A stretch of DNA of 64,000 nucleotides, taken from Ailanthus altissimus (taxonomy: Eukaryota; Streptophyta; Magnoliopsida; Sapindales; Simaroubaceae). The stretch is from NCBI GenBank assembly GCA_946807835.1, contig OX327703.1, forward strand, positions 1,681,501-1,745,500, in the 5' to 3' direction. The notes under the pieces were generated by a model, which searched no databases, had not been told where the DNA came from, and worked only from the letters and a program-made list of their open reading frames with translations. This document shows positions 10,973 through 22,810 of the stretch, piece by piece; the stretch's first letter is position 1, and the number at the start of each line of letters is the position of its first letter. The translations under genes and the position numbers were made by a program.

Positions 10973-11812
10973 CGTATAAAATGATTCATCTTCCGAGTTT
11001 ATCAACAATATTACCAACTCATTCACCATATATTGGCCAGATATATTGAAGCATTAAGATCAAGTAATTTGAATATTAAAGAACTAAGTTTATTAAATAT
11101 TCAAAAGATATGACAATTAAGCACACATATTGAGTTCAAGTATTAACCCTAGAAAATAAGTTTAGCTTATGGCTACAAGAGAACAATAGTAAAAATAATA
11201 GTAAATCATGATACAATCAATAGCAAACTAATATAGACATCGAATTGCTCTTAATTGCGCTGTATAGGAACTTTTGATGCCGAAGAACGCCTTGAATCTC
11301 TCTCTAAAGTTGCTTCAATTAAACTCCTATTACTCTCCAAGACTCGTGCTCTATATTCTTGGTGTTCTTGGGTCGTCTTAGATTTTCCTTAAAGACTGGG
11401 AACGAGTGGCCTTTTATAGCGATTGATTTGAACTTGAAAATCTCAATTCTCATCGGACTAGGACTCGCGCTACCGCTGGGGGGCTATGCTGTTGCCACTG
11501 GGGCGACGCGTGAAAAAGGCTTCACCGCTGGGGCGCTGGCATATCGCTGGCGCGATGCAGGTCTGGCGCTGGGGCGCCAAATGCGACTTAACCAGGTCAT
11601 TTTTCTTATTTCGATCACTATTCCAGCGCTGGGGCGATAATCCTCGTGGCACTAGTGCGATGGACACATACTTTAAAAAGTTTGCATTCTTTAAATTTTA
11701 TTCAAGTTCCTATAAATAACAATAATGTACATATATAGCCATCTATTCTCATAAAACCATAAAATATCAATAATAAAAATATAAAAAAATATATGACAAA
11801 TTTGCCCTTGTC
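10973..11812 (-). repeat. LTR-like block with GC-rich repeats, truncated
   Basis: The segment interrupts or replaces the gypsy RT. Its right edge ends TTTGCCCTTGTCA, which on the minus strand reads TGACAAGGGCAAATTTG, a typical LTR start. At 11460-11640 it contains repeated CGCTGGGGCG-type motifs (for example near 11467, 11530, 11568 and 11625), far richer in GC than its surroundings. I found no matching target-site duplication or partner LTR. Frames such as 11359-11640 are by-products of the repeats. Confidence 0.45.
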
Positions 11813-11906
11813 AGTATCCTCCTTGCCAGTTGAGAAATTGGTGGCTTAGTTATCTTTATCATCTACAGAAAATTAATTTTTGGTTTTCCCATACCTCTAA
11901 GAGAAT

Positions 11907-11919
11907 TTTTTTTTTTAGC
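11907..11919 (-). other. LINE 3' poly(A) remnant
   Basis: A T-run on the plus strand immediately precedes the LINE 3' sequence. On the minus strand this reads TTTGGCT followed by an A-run, as expected at the 3' end. Confidence 0.6.
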
Positions 11920-12129
11920 CAAACTCGACAATAAAGTACTTTTATTAAAATAAAAAAAATGATAATTACAGATTATGGGGCATATAGTGGGCCTTACCCA
12001 ATAAGATGCTCATGATATAAAAGCAAATAGTAAGGGAAAAACCAATAAGGCTAATAAAGAATACAATCCTAAAAGAATTAGTGAAATCTATTATTAGGGT
12101 AACTATTGGCATCTTTATGCAACAAATAT

Positions 12130-13320
12130 AAAATCTTAGTTTGTGAACGCATCCACCATGTAAGATTATTATAATTCAAGTCAATATTTGTCAAAAAAAT
12201 CTGCAATACTATTGTTTTCTTTAAAGGAATTAGAAATACACAACTGATAATTTTTCCATCTAGTAATTAGCTTTTAAAGAGAATTAAGATTAGGATTAGG
12301 AAAAGATGAATAAGAAGCAGAGAATCCCTTTCTAGAATTAGTCTGTGCCAGCCACGAGCATAATTTATTTCAATTGCCAAAATTGCTCCCATGATTTTAG
12401 CATAAAAAGATGTCTCAATCTGTAATGGACAAGAGAAACCTCATAAGAAAGAGACTCTTTCGTTGCGAAAGACTCCCCGTAAGTTATATTTCCTGAATTA
12501 CCTTTAAAAGTCCATCTATATTTATTTTAATCCAATTTTGTAGAAAGAAATTTCAAAAAATCACAGAAATCTTTAGAGCACAAATAATCTTAGGGTTTAT
12601 TCCTAAACCCTTAAAATTAAACAGCCATCACCAAAGGAGAATGAGTAAGGCATAATTCAGCAAAGAATCGAATATGAGTAAGGCAATCTGCTATCATCCT
12701 AAATAAACCAATACCAACATTATTAAATCGAAGACGATTTCTGCAATGCCAAATAGAATATAGCAAGAAAGCTGTAGATAGAACCCAAATGTTGTACAAT
12801 TGAGAGTTAAAAGACTTAGCAAGAATTAAACCATAAATTTAGGATAGATGTGACATTCAAGGGTGTGTCTGGAAATTATCAGCTAGCCAACCCCAAAGAT
12901 CCATGGAAATAAAGCAGGAAATAAATAGGTGATCTACTGATTCATAGTCATTTAGGCAAAAGGAATAAACCAATACAATGTAGATACCACATGATCTTAG
13001 AGCCATATTAGTTTGGAGAAGATACTAAAGAAGGCATTAGAAGGAAATACTAATCTTCGGGGGAATAAAATTCCTCTACAGAGAAGGTAAAATCACATTA
13101 AAAGAGATATGATTCTGATTGAAAGTGTAACTTTCTTTTAAGGACAAGGAATTATCCCAAGTTAAAGTTCAAATTAGTTTATCTTTTATATAATTGGTAG
13201 TTAAAATAATACTAGCAACCTGATCTTTCAAATAAGAAAATTTTGCATTAATGGAATTTTGGATATTTTATCTCCCCTCACAGATAGCATCACACACCTT
13301 GCATTCAAGATCTAAAGAGC
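12130..13320 (-). pseudogene. LINE ORF2 C-terminus: zf-RVT and RNase H region
   Basis: The zf-RVT part lies at about 12880-13060 (pieces such as LCRGILFP and MTMNQ*ITYLFPALF, matching the usual hydrophobic pattern of the zinc-binding region). It continues into the ORF piece 12617-12799, with SIWHCRNRLRFNN, the usual IW..RN...F bridge, then an RNase H-like part at about 12150-12580 with GNSGNITYGESF. Stops are frequent. In plant L1 elements this RNase H domain helps remove template RNA. Confidence 0.65.
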
Positions 13321-13849
13321 TTTATAGTTCTCAAAGAAGAATGGGTTTGTTTAGCCAATTATCAAACCAAAACTTAATAGAAGAACCATCTACAATGATA
13401 TACTTAGTTCCCCTTTGAAAATACGATAAGATAACCTTGAAACCTCACCTATTAGAATAGCATATATAAGACTTATTATTATCTTTGAAGTCATAACACC
13501 CCTTAGGGAAGTTTGAGCAAAGATGGTTGAATTTTGAATGTCCTATAAGGATTTGAAAAGGCAAGTTTTACAAAAACAATCTAGTCATCAAAGCTCTACT
13601 CCTCTATCTTTTTTAGGCAAGTAGAGATGAGATCAAGAGACTAAAGCTATTTTTTGATTAAGATAATCTCTACAAATAATAAAATTTCCAGCACAACTTT
13701 GTAATCTCTTCATGAGAGAAATTGGCCACAGGTAGACTTTAAAACTATGCAAAACGTTACGTTGAAACACCGTATAAACCAATTTAATTCTACCAGCCAT
13801 AGAAAAAAATTTTTCCTTCCAACCTATAAGATACGCAATAGCTTTGCCA

Positions 13850-15060
13850 GCTAGAATTTATAAATGTTGAGCTCTCAGACAACGCTTAAAAATTGGTAGA
13901 CCCTTATAATTATAAGGAATGCTACCTTGAAAAAACCCAAAATATCTTAAATTTTCTAGTAGCGGTGCAGAGATAATTTTCCAAGGAACCATAAGCTTTT
14001 TTCCTTATTCACTATCGAGCCTGAAGCCACACCGTAGACATCAATGAAATTCATAAGAAAAGTGAGAATAACGTTCACTCCTATAGAAAACAAAGACATC
14101 ACAAGCATATAAAATATGAGTCATGCGATGAAACCTCTAGGAACTGAAATAAAAGATAATTGATTAGTTTCCACCAATGCTTGAAAGCCTCTTGAAAGAG
14201 TATCTTCTGTTAGACAAAAAAAAGAAATGAGATAACAGGTCAACCTACCTCACATCTCTACCACAAGTGAAGAAACCTTTGGGAGAGCCATTAATCAGAA
14301 CTGATACTCGAGCAGATTTAAGAATATAAAATGCCTCTAAGAACCAAAATAAAAGATAAATTGATTAGTTTCTACAAATACTTGAAAACCTCTTGAAATA
14401 GCATCTTCTGCTAGATAAAAAAATGAGAGGAGATAACGGGTCACCCTACCTCACACCTCTAGCACAACTAAAGAAACCTTTAAAGGAGCCATTAATCAGA
14501 ACTCATAATTGAGTAGATTTAAGAATAATGGAGATCCAATTAATAAATATCGAGTTAAAGCCAAAATAGCTAAGGACTTATAAAAGAAATCCGAATTGAT
14601 GGTATCGAAAGCCTTTGTTATGTCCAATTTCATTCTAATATTTCCTCCAAATGATTTCCTATCCAACATATTGATGCCTTCCGAAACCATTGAAATGCAA
14701 TCATGAATATAGAAACCACTAATGAAAGCTATTTGATTATGAGATATTAGTGTAGGCACGATACCTGCTAATCTGTAAGCAATAAAGTTGGTAATAATTT
14801 TAAAGAAGAAGTTTGTCAAAGCAATAGGCTTGAATTGACTTATGTTCACTGCCTACCACTTTCGAGATCAAAATAATAAAATAAAGTTCAAATTAGGCAG
14901 AATAAAGCTCTGAGTGAAAAAATGCTTAATACCCAATGCTATATCCTTTTTAATAATATCCTAGCAGTGTTGATAAAAAAAGACCAGTAAGCCATCTAGC
15001 CCTGGGCGCTAGAGGCATTCAAGAATAAAATTGCTAAACGCACTTCCTCATCCGATGAAA
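13850..15060 (-). pseudogene. LINE ORF2 reverse transcriptase
   Basis: The open piece 14496-14849 (117 aa) holds ISQFKPIALTNFFFKII, NQIAFISGFYIHDCI, the block SEGINMLDRKSFGGN, and the palm motif MKLDITKAFDTIN, all hallmarks of L1 RT. The DPLSP region follows in two tandem copies (see the 200-bp duplication). The catalytic box near 14080-14115 reads LIYACDVFVFY, so the YADD of the family has become YACD. Upstream, SSDEEVRLAILFLNA at about 15000-15060 is the usual segment before RT. Stops and the duplication make it non-functional. Confidence 0.82.
14131..14531. repeat. 200-bp tandem duplication inside the LINE RT
   Basis: Segments starting near 14133 and 14333 are about 80-85% alike by eye, sharing AAAATAAAAGATAA, TTGATTAGTTTC, TACCTCACA and CCATTAATCAGAACT. 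It repeats the RT region just before the catalytic box, so it arose after or during element decay. Confidence 0.75.
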
Positions 15061-15559
15061 TGCTAGTCAGAAATTCATTGTCTGCTTCTGAAAATTCTCT
15101 AGGGATTATTACAGCTCTATAAAATCAACTCTAGATTAACATTAAAGCTTGCATAGAAATAATTAATAATATGAGATGAAACATCTAATATATTATTAGT
15201 CCAAACATTATTGATGAGCAATCCCTTAATTCGTGACTTAGTAGCTCGAATTTTAGTATAAGAGTAAAAAATATTAGTGCATTTATCTCCCTATCAAGCC
15301 ATTTAACTTTAGCTCGATCGCGCCAATATTTGGATTACAATTGAAAAGTACAGAGGACTTTAATGTTTGTTATAGCTTCAGCTTCCAATAAATCATCTGT
15401 GATACCATTTGAAGTAATATCCTCTTAAATAAAAGAAAGGGATTCACAAGATTTATTCAAACATTCATGATATTGTCAAAATTCGTCTAATTCTAACTTC
15501 TTAAATGAGATTTCAGCACCCTCAATTTGTTTATGACCATAAATATCGAACAACCATGG

Positions 15560-16345
15560 TAGTGGACCGAATTTCAAATATCTGACACCATATCTTTAAA
15601 CCCTAGATGATGAATCCATATTGATTAAAAACGAAAAGGACTAGGGCCTAACTTGTCCACAGAGTCAAAAGAGAACAATAAAAGAGATTGGTAAAAAACA
15701 ATGCAAGGGAGAGCTAAACAAAAAGTGATTCTCCAAATCTCTTGCTACTGAAGATTAAAGAGGGCCCTATCTAATTTCCTTTCCATATGACTTCCATTTG
15801 CTGTAGTTCTTACCTAAATGAAGAATAGACCAGAAATGGGAACCTCTACGAGGTCACAAAAAGTAATAAATTCCTTAAAATCAATATAAGAGCAAGGACC
15901 TGGAAATCCCCTACCAATCTGCTCATTAAACCCAAGCATGGCATTGAAATCAACTATCACAAGTCATAGAGACGAACAAGAAAGAAAGCTCAGTTCAAAC
16001 CAAAGAGCCTATCTCTAAACATAATGTGAGGCAGCATATATAAATACAATTGGCAAAGATGAGAATCTATAGATAAGCTGATTGTAAAATGTTGAGTATA
16101 ATTAGAAATTATATCAACATCTTCCATCATATCACTCTTGAAAATTCTTAACTTAAGAAGATTGTTATCTGCATAACCTACGAAAGAGAGATGTAAGGAA
16201 TTCCAAAAAAATATTAGGAATAGAATTAAGAGCAACCATAAGTTCGTTAATTGCCACAAACAACGGTTTGTGCTTCAAACATAAAATGGCTAATTTATTT
16301 TGTGATTGGGGTTAGCTATTCCCCTAATATTCCAATAGATGAACT
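15560..16345 (-). pseudogene. LINE AP-like endonuclease
   Basis: The minus strand shows the start block near 16300-16345 (YWNIRGIANP-type, seen as LLEY*GNS*PQSQNK in the current frame) and, at about 15800-15945, FNAMLGFNEQIGRGFPG followed by FKEFITFCDLVEVPISGLFF. These match the GDFN, NE and F..F....L motifs of L1 endonucleases that nick target DNA. Stops interrupt it. Confidence 0.7.
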
Positions 16346-16799
16346 TTATACATTCAAATTATAATTCGAACCCTACGATTTATAAATTGCTGAAATTTTT
16401 TTCTTTTTGGCTCGCAACATCTTTTTTTGAGATTTAGAAATTACAATCTCGAATACATTCTTCACTGGCGACTTGGATAAAATACCCATATCGTTTGCAA
16501 TTCTTTATCCAATATACCCTTATTTCTAGAGTCAACAATATTCTCGACATTTGAGTTAGTAGCTTGAACACAAGGCGCCACCTCATACTCAAGATAATTA
16601 ATTTCATTGTGAGAATGTAATTCTTCAATACTCGATTCAGTACAACTTCCTCTCATAATATATTTCCATTAGAAGTAAGAGCTGTATAATCATCGTCTGT
16701 AGGCTGCATCACATCCTTGCTAGGATCTATGTATATATTACCATATGATACTACACTTTGCAATCCATCACCATCGTTCGCATCTATAAGATCTCAACT

Positions 16800-17720
16800 A
16801 TAGCTTTATCATCGGTAGTAACATTAATCTCAAAATGGGTCTTGTTATTGTCCGCAACCGATCAATAGCATCAGCTTCGGCCGAACCCGTATTGATCTCA
16901 TGACCAATAGAACTATATCCAAAATATTTAGGCAGAAGTCTTTCATAAATTACTTCCACTTAGAAGTCATATCCATTATGCTCAACAATAAAAAAAGTGG
17001 GAAGAATTTCAAAAACATCAACTTCCACCAATACCCTTGTATAATAACTATAAGTTTTTTTTTCTCTTTTTGCTTTGCTTAATTGAAGGGGAAGTTCAAC
17101 CCAGCGTGCAATTTCCATAATAAATTTGGAGCTCCAGTAGTCCCAATTAAGTCTATAAATTCTGACTCAAACTTATGCTTTCGAATGAATTTCAAGAATG
17201 TACAGGTCAAAATTTAATTTTCATTGATATAACTTAAAATGACCTAATGTAAGTGTGGAAGTGCTTTCACCCCACACTCTTTGCATGTCTTCTGAACTCA
17301 TAAAATGTATAACATAGAAACCTTTAGACATAAAGAATAATTTCTAGCTATTTTTTGGATTCAAAAAATGATGAAGTCCAACTTGAGAACATCCGCCTTA
17401 AGAGATTGAGATCTTTTTGTCAAAATAATTTGACCAATCAAGTTAATCTTACTCAACTTTATGCATTTGTGATACTTCGATTCATTAATACAAATAAAAA
17501 GTTGATCACCATTAGTTGATGGAGGAGAAAGATGGGAAGGATGGGAGTCCAGATTACGGGTTGAAGAGAGAATAAAAGCAAATGATTTTTTTGCAATGGT
17601 AGAAGGAACAGGGGTTTCAACGGGGTTTCAGGTTGAGCTGCCATGGAAGTCTCTTTATACCTACCTATCTAGCAATTTAACTAATTCATCTAAAATCTCC
17701 ATTAAAAAATAGATAGAGAT
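16800..17720 (-). pseudogene. LINE ORF1 (DUF4283 / zinc-finger RNA-binding protein)
   Basis: The pieces recognised include EILDELVKLLDR near 17661-17710 (likely ORF1 start region), a DUF4283-like middle with ILTCTFLKFI and LLWKLHAGLNFP, and at about 16890-17040 TRVLVEVDVFEILP then YGSIGHEI. That last run matches the position of the CCHC finger, but the cysteines are lost. The frame shifts at least twice. ORF1 proteins bind LINE RNA; this one cannot be full-length. Confidence 0.6.
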
Positions 17721-18510
17721 GGAACCGTCAAAGATGTGATGTCCACAAAAGCTGCTTTGAAATCGATGAGCGGCTCTTTGGGCCGAGCCCTGTAGATGTC
17801 GAGCAGCAATACCGGGACAATATGTGGCATTATAGAGAAGGACAGCAACAAGCACTTCAACTGACAGTTAGGAGAACTTGCTTAAAGATGCCGAGCATAA
17901 TAGTGTTGCTGGAACAGAGAGATGATGCCAGAACTATGCGTGACCATGCAGCAGCTAGTGGACTTTTGTAAAAGGAAGACCAGTATCCGGAACCGCAAAG
18001 AACGTTGATGCCGGAACAGTAAGTGAACTTGAATCAGAAAAATAGGCCTGCGAAAGGGCAAATTGGAGAAGCTAATCGCACAACCACTTGGAGTCGAGTG
18101 TCCAGAATTGATAATATCCAATGAATTCACCGGATCGGAAAGAATTCTCCTACTGCCGTAACAGAATTACTGTAGCAAGATACAACCCATCTGTTTAATC
18201 TCATCTAACTTAGAAAATACTATGTTGCATCTGCTAGATGGAAGATCGGAGAAGAAGATGCAAATCTGGAGAGAATAATAGAAGTGAAAAGCTTTAATCG
18301 GAGATGATTTTGCTATTTACTATAGCAAACTCATCTCTAGAAACTATAGCATAGTTGAGAGAAAATCCTACTGTAACAATAGGACCGTTCTTACACTTGT
18401 CGTAAAACATACCTACTAAGAGAATAATGTTGCGCCGGATGTCGTGGCTAATTTTGACCTTTCCATTTATGGTTTTTGGAGGTGGGACTCTCCTCCTGAA
18501 ATTCAAAGTC
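17721..18510 (-). other. Probable LINE leader and upstream DNA
   Basis: Base composition (about 43% GC by eye) matches the LINE rather than the flanking AT-rich DNA. Short frames at 17661-17855, 17882-18130 and 18294-18506 show no known domain. I take this as the 5' leader of the LINE. Confidence 0.4.
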
Positions 18511-19321
18511 CTCGGCTAATTTAATTTTTGCTTTCTTAAGCTTTCTTTTAAGATGCTTTTTTAGCCTATATCTTCCGATGTTTTTTTCTCTTACTTTTTC
18601 TTTTCTTTTCTTTTAATGAATTTGTCTCCTAATGGAGGCTTGTTGAAAAAAAGTGTCCTATTTTAAAATTTTTCCTCAGATCTCTCGCCAAACATATTAG
18701 AGTTTAGAATTATTTATAAATATAAGAATTAATGAATTTAATAGTAAATAATAGTATTCAAGACAATTCAAAAATACAAAATTTTCGTTGGGGTTTTTAT
18801 TTTGTGTAGGCTTTAAATATCCCCATTTCATATATTGATTTTGTTTTGTTATTTTATTTGTAGGAAAAATGCTATTTTCGTCCTTGTTTTTATTAGTATA
18901 TATTAACTGTCTTTCTTTTTCTAATATATCCACATTAGTCTTTATCATTAGAAATTTTTTGTTAAATTTTTGTTTGAGGTTAAAAAAATACTTTTGAAAA
19001 TGTATTAAAACTGCCAAATACCAGTTTAAAAAGACAAAATCTGCACATTTGATCATGTGTCGTGAGCTCTTATCTCCATTCATTCTTCTCTCCTGTCAAC
19101 TTCGCCCTTCCTCTCTCTCTCTCTCTGAGTTAAACTGAAAATGCTATCTCTCTCTTTCTCTCTTTTATGCAAAAACATAACCTCTCTCCTATCAATGATG
19201 TAAATTGGTGGATCATCGCGATAGGGTGAAATTGATCATGCATTTCTTGCTTGTTACTCGTTAGGAATATATGTTGCTAAGGCATTTAGGAGATACTTTG
19301 GATTTGAAATTGACAACATGA
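18511..19321. other. AT-rich DNA with one arm of a possible inverted repeat
   Basis: No gene was recognised. The 128-aa frame at 18697-19083 (minus) is rich in N, K, Y and F and reads through simple AT sequence, so I do not call it. A segment at 18861-18975 is the inverted counterpart of 23850-23993. A CT microsatellite lies at 19111-19165. Confidence 0.45.
18861..18975 (+). repeat. Left arm of a possible terminal inverted repeat
   Basis: It starts TAGGAAAAATGCTATTTT and resembles the reverse complement of the arm ending at 23993 (TAGGAAAAAGTATCATTTT). Similarity runs over roughly 110 bp with perhaps 65% identity by eye, in AT-rich sequence where chance similarity is high. Confidence 0.3.
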
Positions 19322-19651
19322 GTATCGGAGATTTAGTAATTTAATAATTATTTAAATAAGAATTAAGAATATAATCAAAGAGTAGAGTTATAAGAAGTCT
19401 AAAATATATAAGATACATGTGAGGATGTTTAAAATTTGTGGGACACGAAAAAAGAAGCGAAATAGGCGTGATATACTCAACACTGTAACGATGGGCAAAG
19501 TCAATTTCTATTTCAAAATTTTTAATTTTAAGAAGTTTTGAACTTATAAAACAAGTGGACTCTTACTCCAATAAGTATTAGGGTTAATAGGTAAGAAATA
19601 ACCCCTATATAAATCCTTGTAAACCTTTTAATTGAGATCAAGTATTAAGAG

Positions 19652-20499
19652 TGTTGATGGAGATAACGCTCTTCTCCCTCTTGAGATTATATTGAAGCGA
19701 AGAATCCAAGATTTAGCCTAGAACTCTAACCTCCTTCCGCAGCGAAATAACCTGTCAATCAAGCAAACACACCAAGAATTCAAAGCAGAAAATAAAAGAG
19801 CACAACACAATCTTACATGGTTCGACCAATTGCCTACGTCCACGGTGGATTCAAGGATCCTAACCTCTCTTATTATAACTCCCTAGAGATTTTACAAGGA
19901 AACACATTATGAAGAACCCTCAAAATGACCTAAACGTTTAGTGAACCCTTACTCTACCACGAACAATGATCACCCAAACAACGGTTCCACCCTAGCGCAC
20001 ACAAGCATTTAGTGTCTACCAAGTTCTTCCCCTCTCTTAGAGTCTCTCTCAATGTTTGATATGAAATCAAGGGTTTACAAGTGTTTATATAGAGTATATT
20101 TCGTGCCTATTAACCCTATTCCTTATTGGAGTAAGAGTCCACTTGTTTTGAAAATCCAAAACTTCTCAAAACTCGAAATCCTGAACCAAAACAGATTTTT
20201 CCACGCGTTCTGGTGCTGCGGCACTCGTCCCTGGGCGCTGCAGCGCTGGACAGAATCGCGCCCAGCGCTGCGGCACTGGGTTACTGTCCTGGGCGCCGCA
20301 GCGCTGAGCCCTGTAGCTATCCGCGTTTTCTTACTCCCTTCGCATCTTTGAGTTCCGTTTCCCTTCCCCCTTCGTGTCCCACACGTCCTAGACTTCTCCA
20401 TACGTATTACACACGTTCTAGACTTCTTGTAACTCTTCACTTTGGTATTCATCTCAATTCTTGTCCAACCAAGATTGTTGAATCACCAATTATCCAACA
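19652..20499 (-). repeat. 3' LTR of the gag/protease-only copia element
   Basis: Plus strand begins TGTTGATGGAG and ends TATCCAACA, so the ends are TGTTG...CAACA. On the minus strand a TATA-like ACTCTATATAAACAC lies near 20085-20098. A GC-rich patch at 20205-20315 carries CTGGGCGC and CAGCGCTG repeats in both orientations. The 99- to 109-aa frames across it are by-products. Confidence 0.9.
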
Positions 20500-20830
20500 C
20501 ATCCTTCCTTGATTCAAAACATTCCAAATAAGAAGGCTTCGGGATCCGATCCACACCAATACTCTATCACCTAGAGTTGAGTCCAATTAAGTCTCCACCA
20601 AGACTTAACTTTCCCCATGCTAGTAATTTCGGCTTCCAAAGACATTCATGCACCTTACATAGGGTATGGATGCGTTGCACTCCTTTCTGGCCCTCATCAC
20701 CTCGGTGAGCACGGTTTGGATGTCGCCCAGTGGTCTGCATTGCCCCAACGCCCCGCGTTGTACCACTCATGGCCATCCCAGTAAGCACATAGAGCCCCTC
20801 ATTGTGCTTCTCACCCTCAAGCCCTATAGG
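20500..20830 (-). other. 3' untranslated part of the copia element, with deletion scar
   Basis: Minus-strand translation passes from the pre-integrase motif GLYVLTG (near 20780-20800) straight into a short tail with no integrase domain. The deletion that removed integrase, RT and RNase H therefore lies near 20760-20790. A weak purine tract AAGGAAGGA just before the 3' LTR is a possible plus-strand primer site. Confidence 0.55.
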
Positions 20831-21145
20831 TCATTTCTCTACCCTCAGTTTTCTTTTTTTAGCTCTAACCGAATACCCTTCCTCATCGAGCTTGCCTAGG
20901 GATATCAAGTTCCTCTTCAATTTAGGAACATGCCTTACACTATGTAATTCCCTAGTTTCTCCACCTTGCATCCTCAGCCTTATGTCACCAACTCCAATGA
21001 TCTCACACGTCATGTCATTCCCCATTAGAGCTTTACCTCTCTTGGCTTTATAGTTGGTAAGCATCGATCTGTCGGGACACATATGGACGCTGCACCCTGA
21101 ATCTAGTATCCATTTGCCAGCGTACTTTCCCCTTGAGGCTACCAA
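20831..21145 (-). pseudogene. Copia aspartic protease, 104 aa piece
   Basis: The motif KWILDSGCSVHMCPD shows the DSG catalytic triplet with the flanking H and C typical of Ty1/copia proteases. The downstream LHSVRHVPKLKRNLISLGKL block is also standard. The open piece starts at the Met at 21145 but is out of frame with the Gag upstream, so the Gag-Pro frame is broken. The protease would mature Gag inside particles. Confidence 0.85.
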
Positions 21146-21187
21146 TGTGTCTACAACTTCGGTATCTTCCTCAGTACCAATTGCAGC

Positions 21188-21911
21188 CTACCCTCCTTGG
21201 CCTTTTGATTTTGGACAATCCTTCACAAAGTGCCATTCCTTATTACAAAGGAAACACTTCTTGGATCTCCTCTTTGATTGGTTGCTCTTCCTTCCTTGTG
21301 CAAGCAAAACAGCTCCACTCTCAGACTCTGATAGCTTTCTCAATTCTTTTGAGTTCAATGATGCCTTGATGTCATTCATCGTTAAAGACTCTTTTTCCAT
21401 ACAGCAGCGTATCCACAAAGCTCTCATAACTCTTTGGCAACGAACTTAACAGGATAATGGCCTTGTCTTCATCCTCAGTCTTGATGTCCAGTTGCTCAAG
21501 ATTTATGATGATCTTGTTGAACTCGTCAATGTGAGCTCTCAATGAAGTTCCCTCGTGCATTGTCAGCTGATGTAGTTTCTTTTTCACAAGAAGTCTATTT
21601 GCAAGAGACTTCTTCATGTACAATGCCTCGAGTCTTTTCTATAGCCCAAAAGTAGTTTCTTCATCACCAACTTTCCTTAATACTTCGTCGCTTAACGCTA
21701 GGAATAAGGTGCTGTGAGCCTTTTTCTGAATCATGTCCCAATCTTTTTGCCCGGACTTTGAGGTTGTCGCCTCATCACTAGTTGAGTAACTGGCCTCCTC
21801 CAAAGCTGAGTCTAGCCCTTCCTTCACTAGTATAGCCCTAACCTTCTACCTCCAAAGATTGAAGTCATTCATCCCATTGAACTTTTCTATTTCTTGCTTG
21901 ATTGTAGCCAT
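21188..21911 (-). pseudogene. gag: Copia Gag with zinc knuckle
   Basis: The ATG at 21911 begins MATIKQEIEKFNGMNDFNLW, the standard start of this copia Gag class, just 38 bp after the primer site. Pieces continue through 21639-21827, 21372-21623 (with LTMHEGTSLRAHIDEFN and LLSSLPKSYESFVDTLLYG, the UBN2 Gag core) and 21188-21427, which ends with a zinc knuckle CFLCNKEWHFVKDC (CX2CX4HX4C). One stop follows LWR and two frame changes occur, so the copy is inactive, though lightly damaged. Confidence 0.88.
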
Positions 21912-21948
21912 GGTTTAAATACCCCAAATGTGTATTATCGAACCTCTA

Positions 21949-21960
21949 GCTCTGATACCA
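21949..21960 (-). other. Primer-binding site, tRNA-Met type
   Basis: The minus strand reads TGGTATCAGAGC, 3 bp inside the 5' LTR. Confidence 0.9.
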
Positions 21961-21963
21961 GTT

Positions 21964-22810
21964 TGTTGAGGGAGGTAACGCCCTTCTCCCTCTTGAGGTT
22001 ATGTTGAAGCGAAGAACCCAAGATTTAGCCTAGAACTCTAACCTCTTTGCGCAGCGGAATAACCTGTTAATCAAGTAAACACACCAAGAATTCAAAGCAG
22101 AAAATAAAAGAGCACAACACAATCTTACATAGTTCGGCCAATTGCCTACGTCTACGGTGGATCTAAGGATTCTAGCCTCTCTTATTATAACTCCCTAGAG
22201 ATTTTATAAGGAAACACAATATGAAGAACCCTCAAAAGGACCTAAACGTTTAGTGAACCCTTACTTTACCACGAACAATGATCACTCAAACAACGGTTCC
22301 ACCCTAGCGCACACAAGCACTTAGTGTCTACCCAGTTCTTCCTCTCTCTTAGAGTCTCTCTCAATGCTTGATATGAAATCAAGGGTTTACAAGTGTTTAT
22401 ATAGAGTATATTTCGTGCCTATTAACCCTATTCCTTGTTGGAGTAAGAGTCCACTTGTTTTGGAAGTCCAAAACTTCCCAAAACTCGAAATCCTGAACCA
22501 AAATGGATTTTTCCACGCGTTCTGGTGCTGCGGCGCTCATCCCTGGGCACTGCAGCGCTGGACAGAATCGCGCCCAGCGCTGCGACGCTGGGTTACTGTC
22601 CTGGGCGCCGCAGCGCTGAGCCCTGTAGCTATCCGCGTTTTCTTGCTCCTTTCGCGTCTTTAAGTCCCGTTTTGCTTCCCCTTCGTGTCCCACACGTCCT
22701 AAACTTCTCCATACGTATTACACACATTCTAGACTTCTTGTAACTCTTCACTTTGGTATTCATCTCAATTTTTGTCCAACCAAGATTGTTAAATCACCAA
22801 TTATCCAACA
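21964..22810 (-). repeat. 5' LTR of the gag/protease-only copia element
   Basis: It starts TGTTGAGGGAGG and ends TTATCCAACA on the plus strand. It pairs with the LTR at 19652-20499 and contains the same GC-rich patch at 22517-22627. Confidence 0.9.

Larger units (their letters stand above)
11907..18510 (-). mobile_element. Decayed L1-type LINE retrotransposon
   Basis: The minus strand gives the plant L1 order: leader, ORF1 (DUF4283-like and zinc-finger region), AP endonuclease, RT, zf-RVT region, RNase H, and a 3' poly(A) seen as a T-run at 11907-11919. All coding parts carry many stops. The 5' end near 18510 is uncertain because LINE leaders have no fixed boundary, and I found no clear target-site duplication. 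Confidence 0.8.
19652..22810 (-). mobile_element. Non-autonomous Ty1/copia element with gag and protease only (TR-GAG-like)
   Basis: Two 847-848 bp LTRs flank 1464 bp. The duplication AAGAG occurs at 19647-19651 and 22811-22815. The minus-strand order is LTR, tRNA-Met primer site, Gag, zinc knuckle, protease, the start of the pre-integrase region, then 3' untranslated DNA. Integrase, RT and RNase H are absent. LTRs are close to each other (about 95% by eye), so it moved relatively recently, presumably with enzymes supplied by a relative. It lies antisense inside an older LTR of its own family. Confidence 0.88.

Noticed and set aside
18697..19083. 128-aa open frame on the minus strand
   Set aside because: Translation is low-complexity (N, K, Y, F), follows AT-rich DNA including the possible inverted repeat, and has no known domain.
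20052..20512. Several 99-109 aa frames over LTR DNA on both strands, repeated at 22364-22743
   Set aside because: They lie inside the GC-rich patch of a defined LTR pair and recur in both LTRs.
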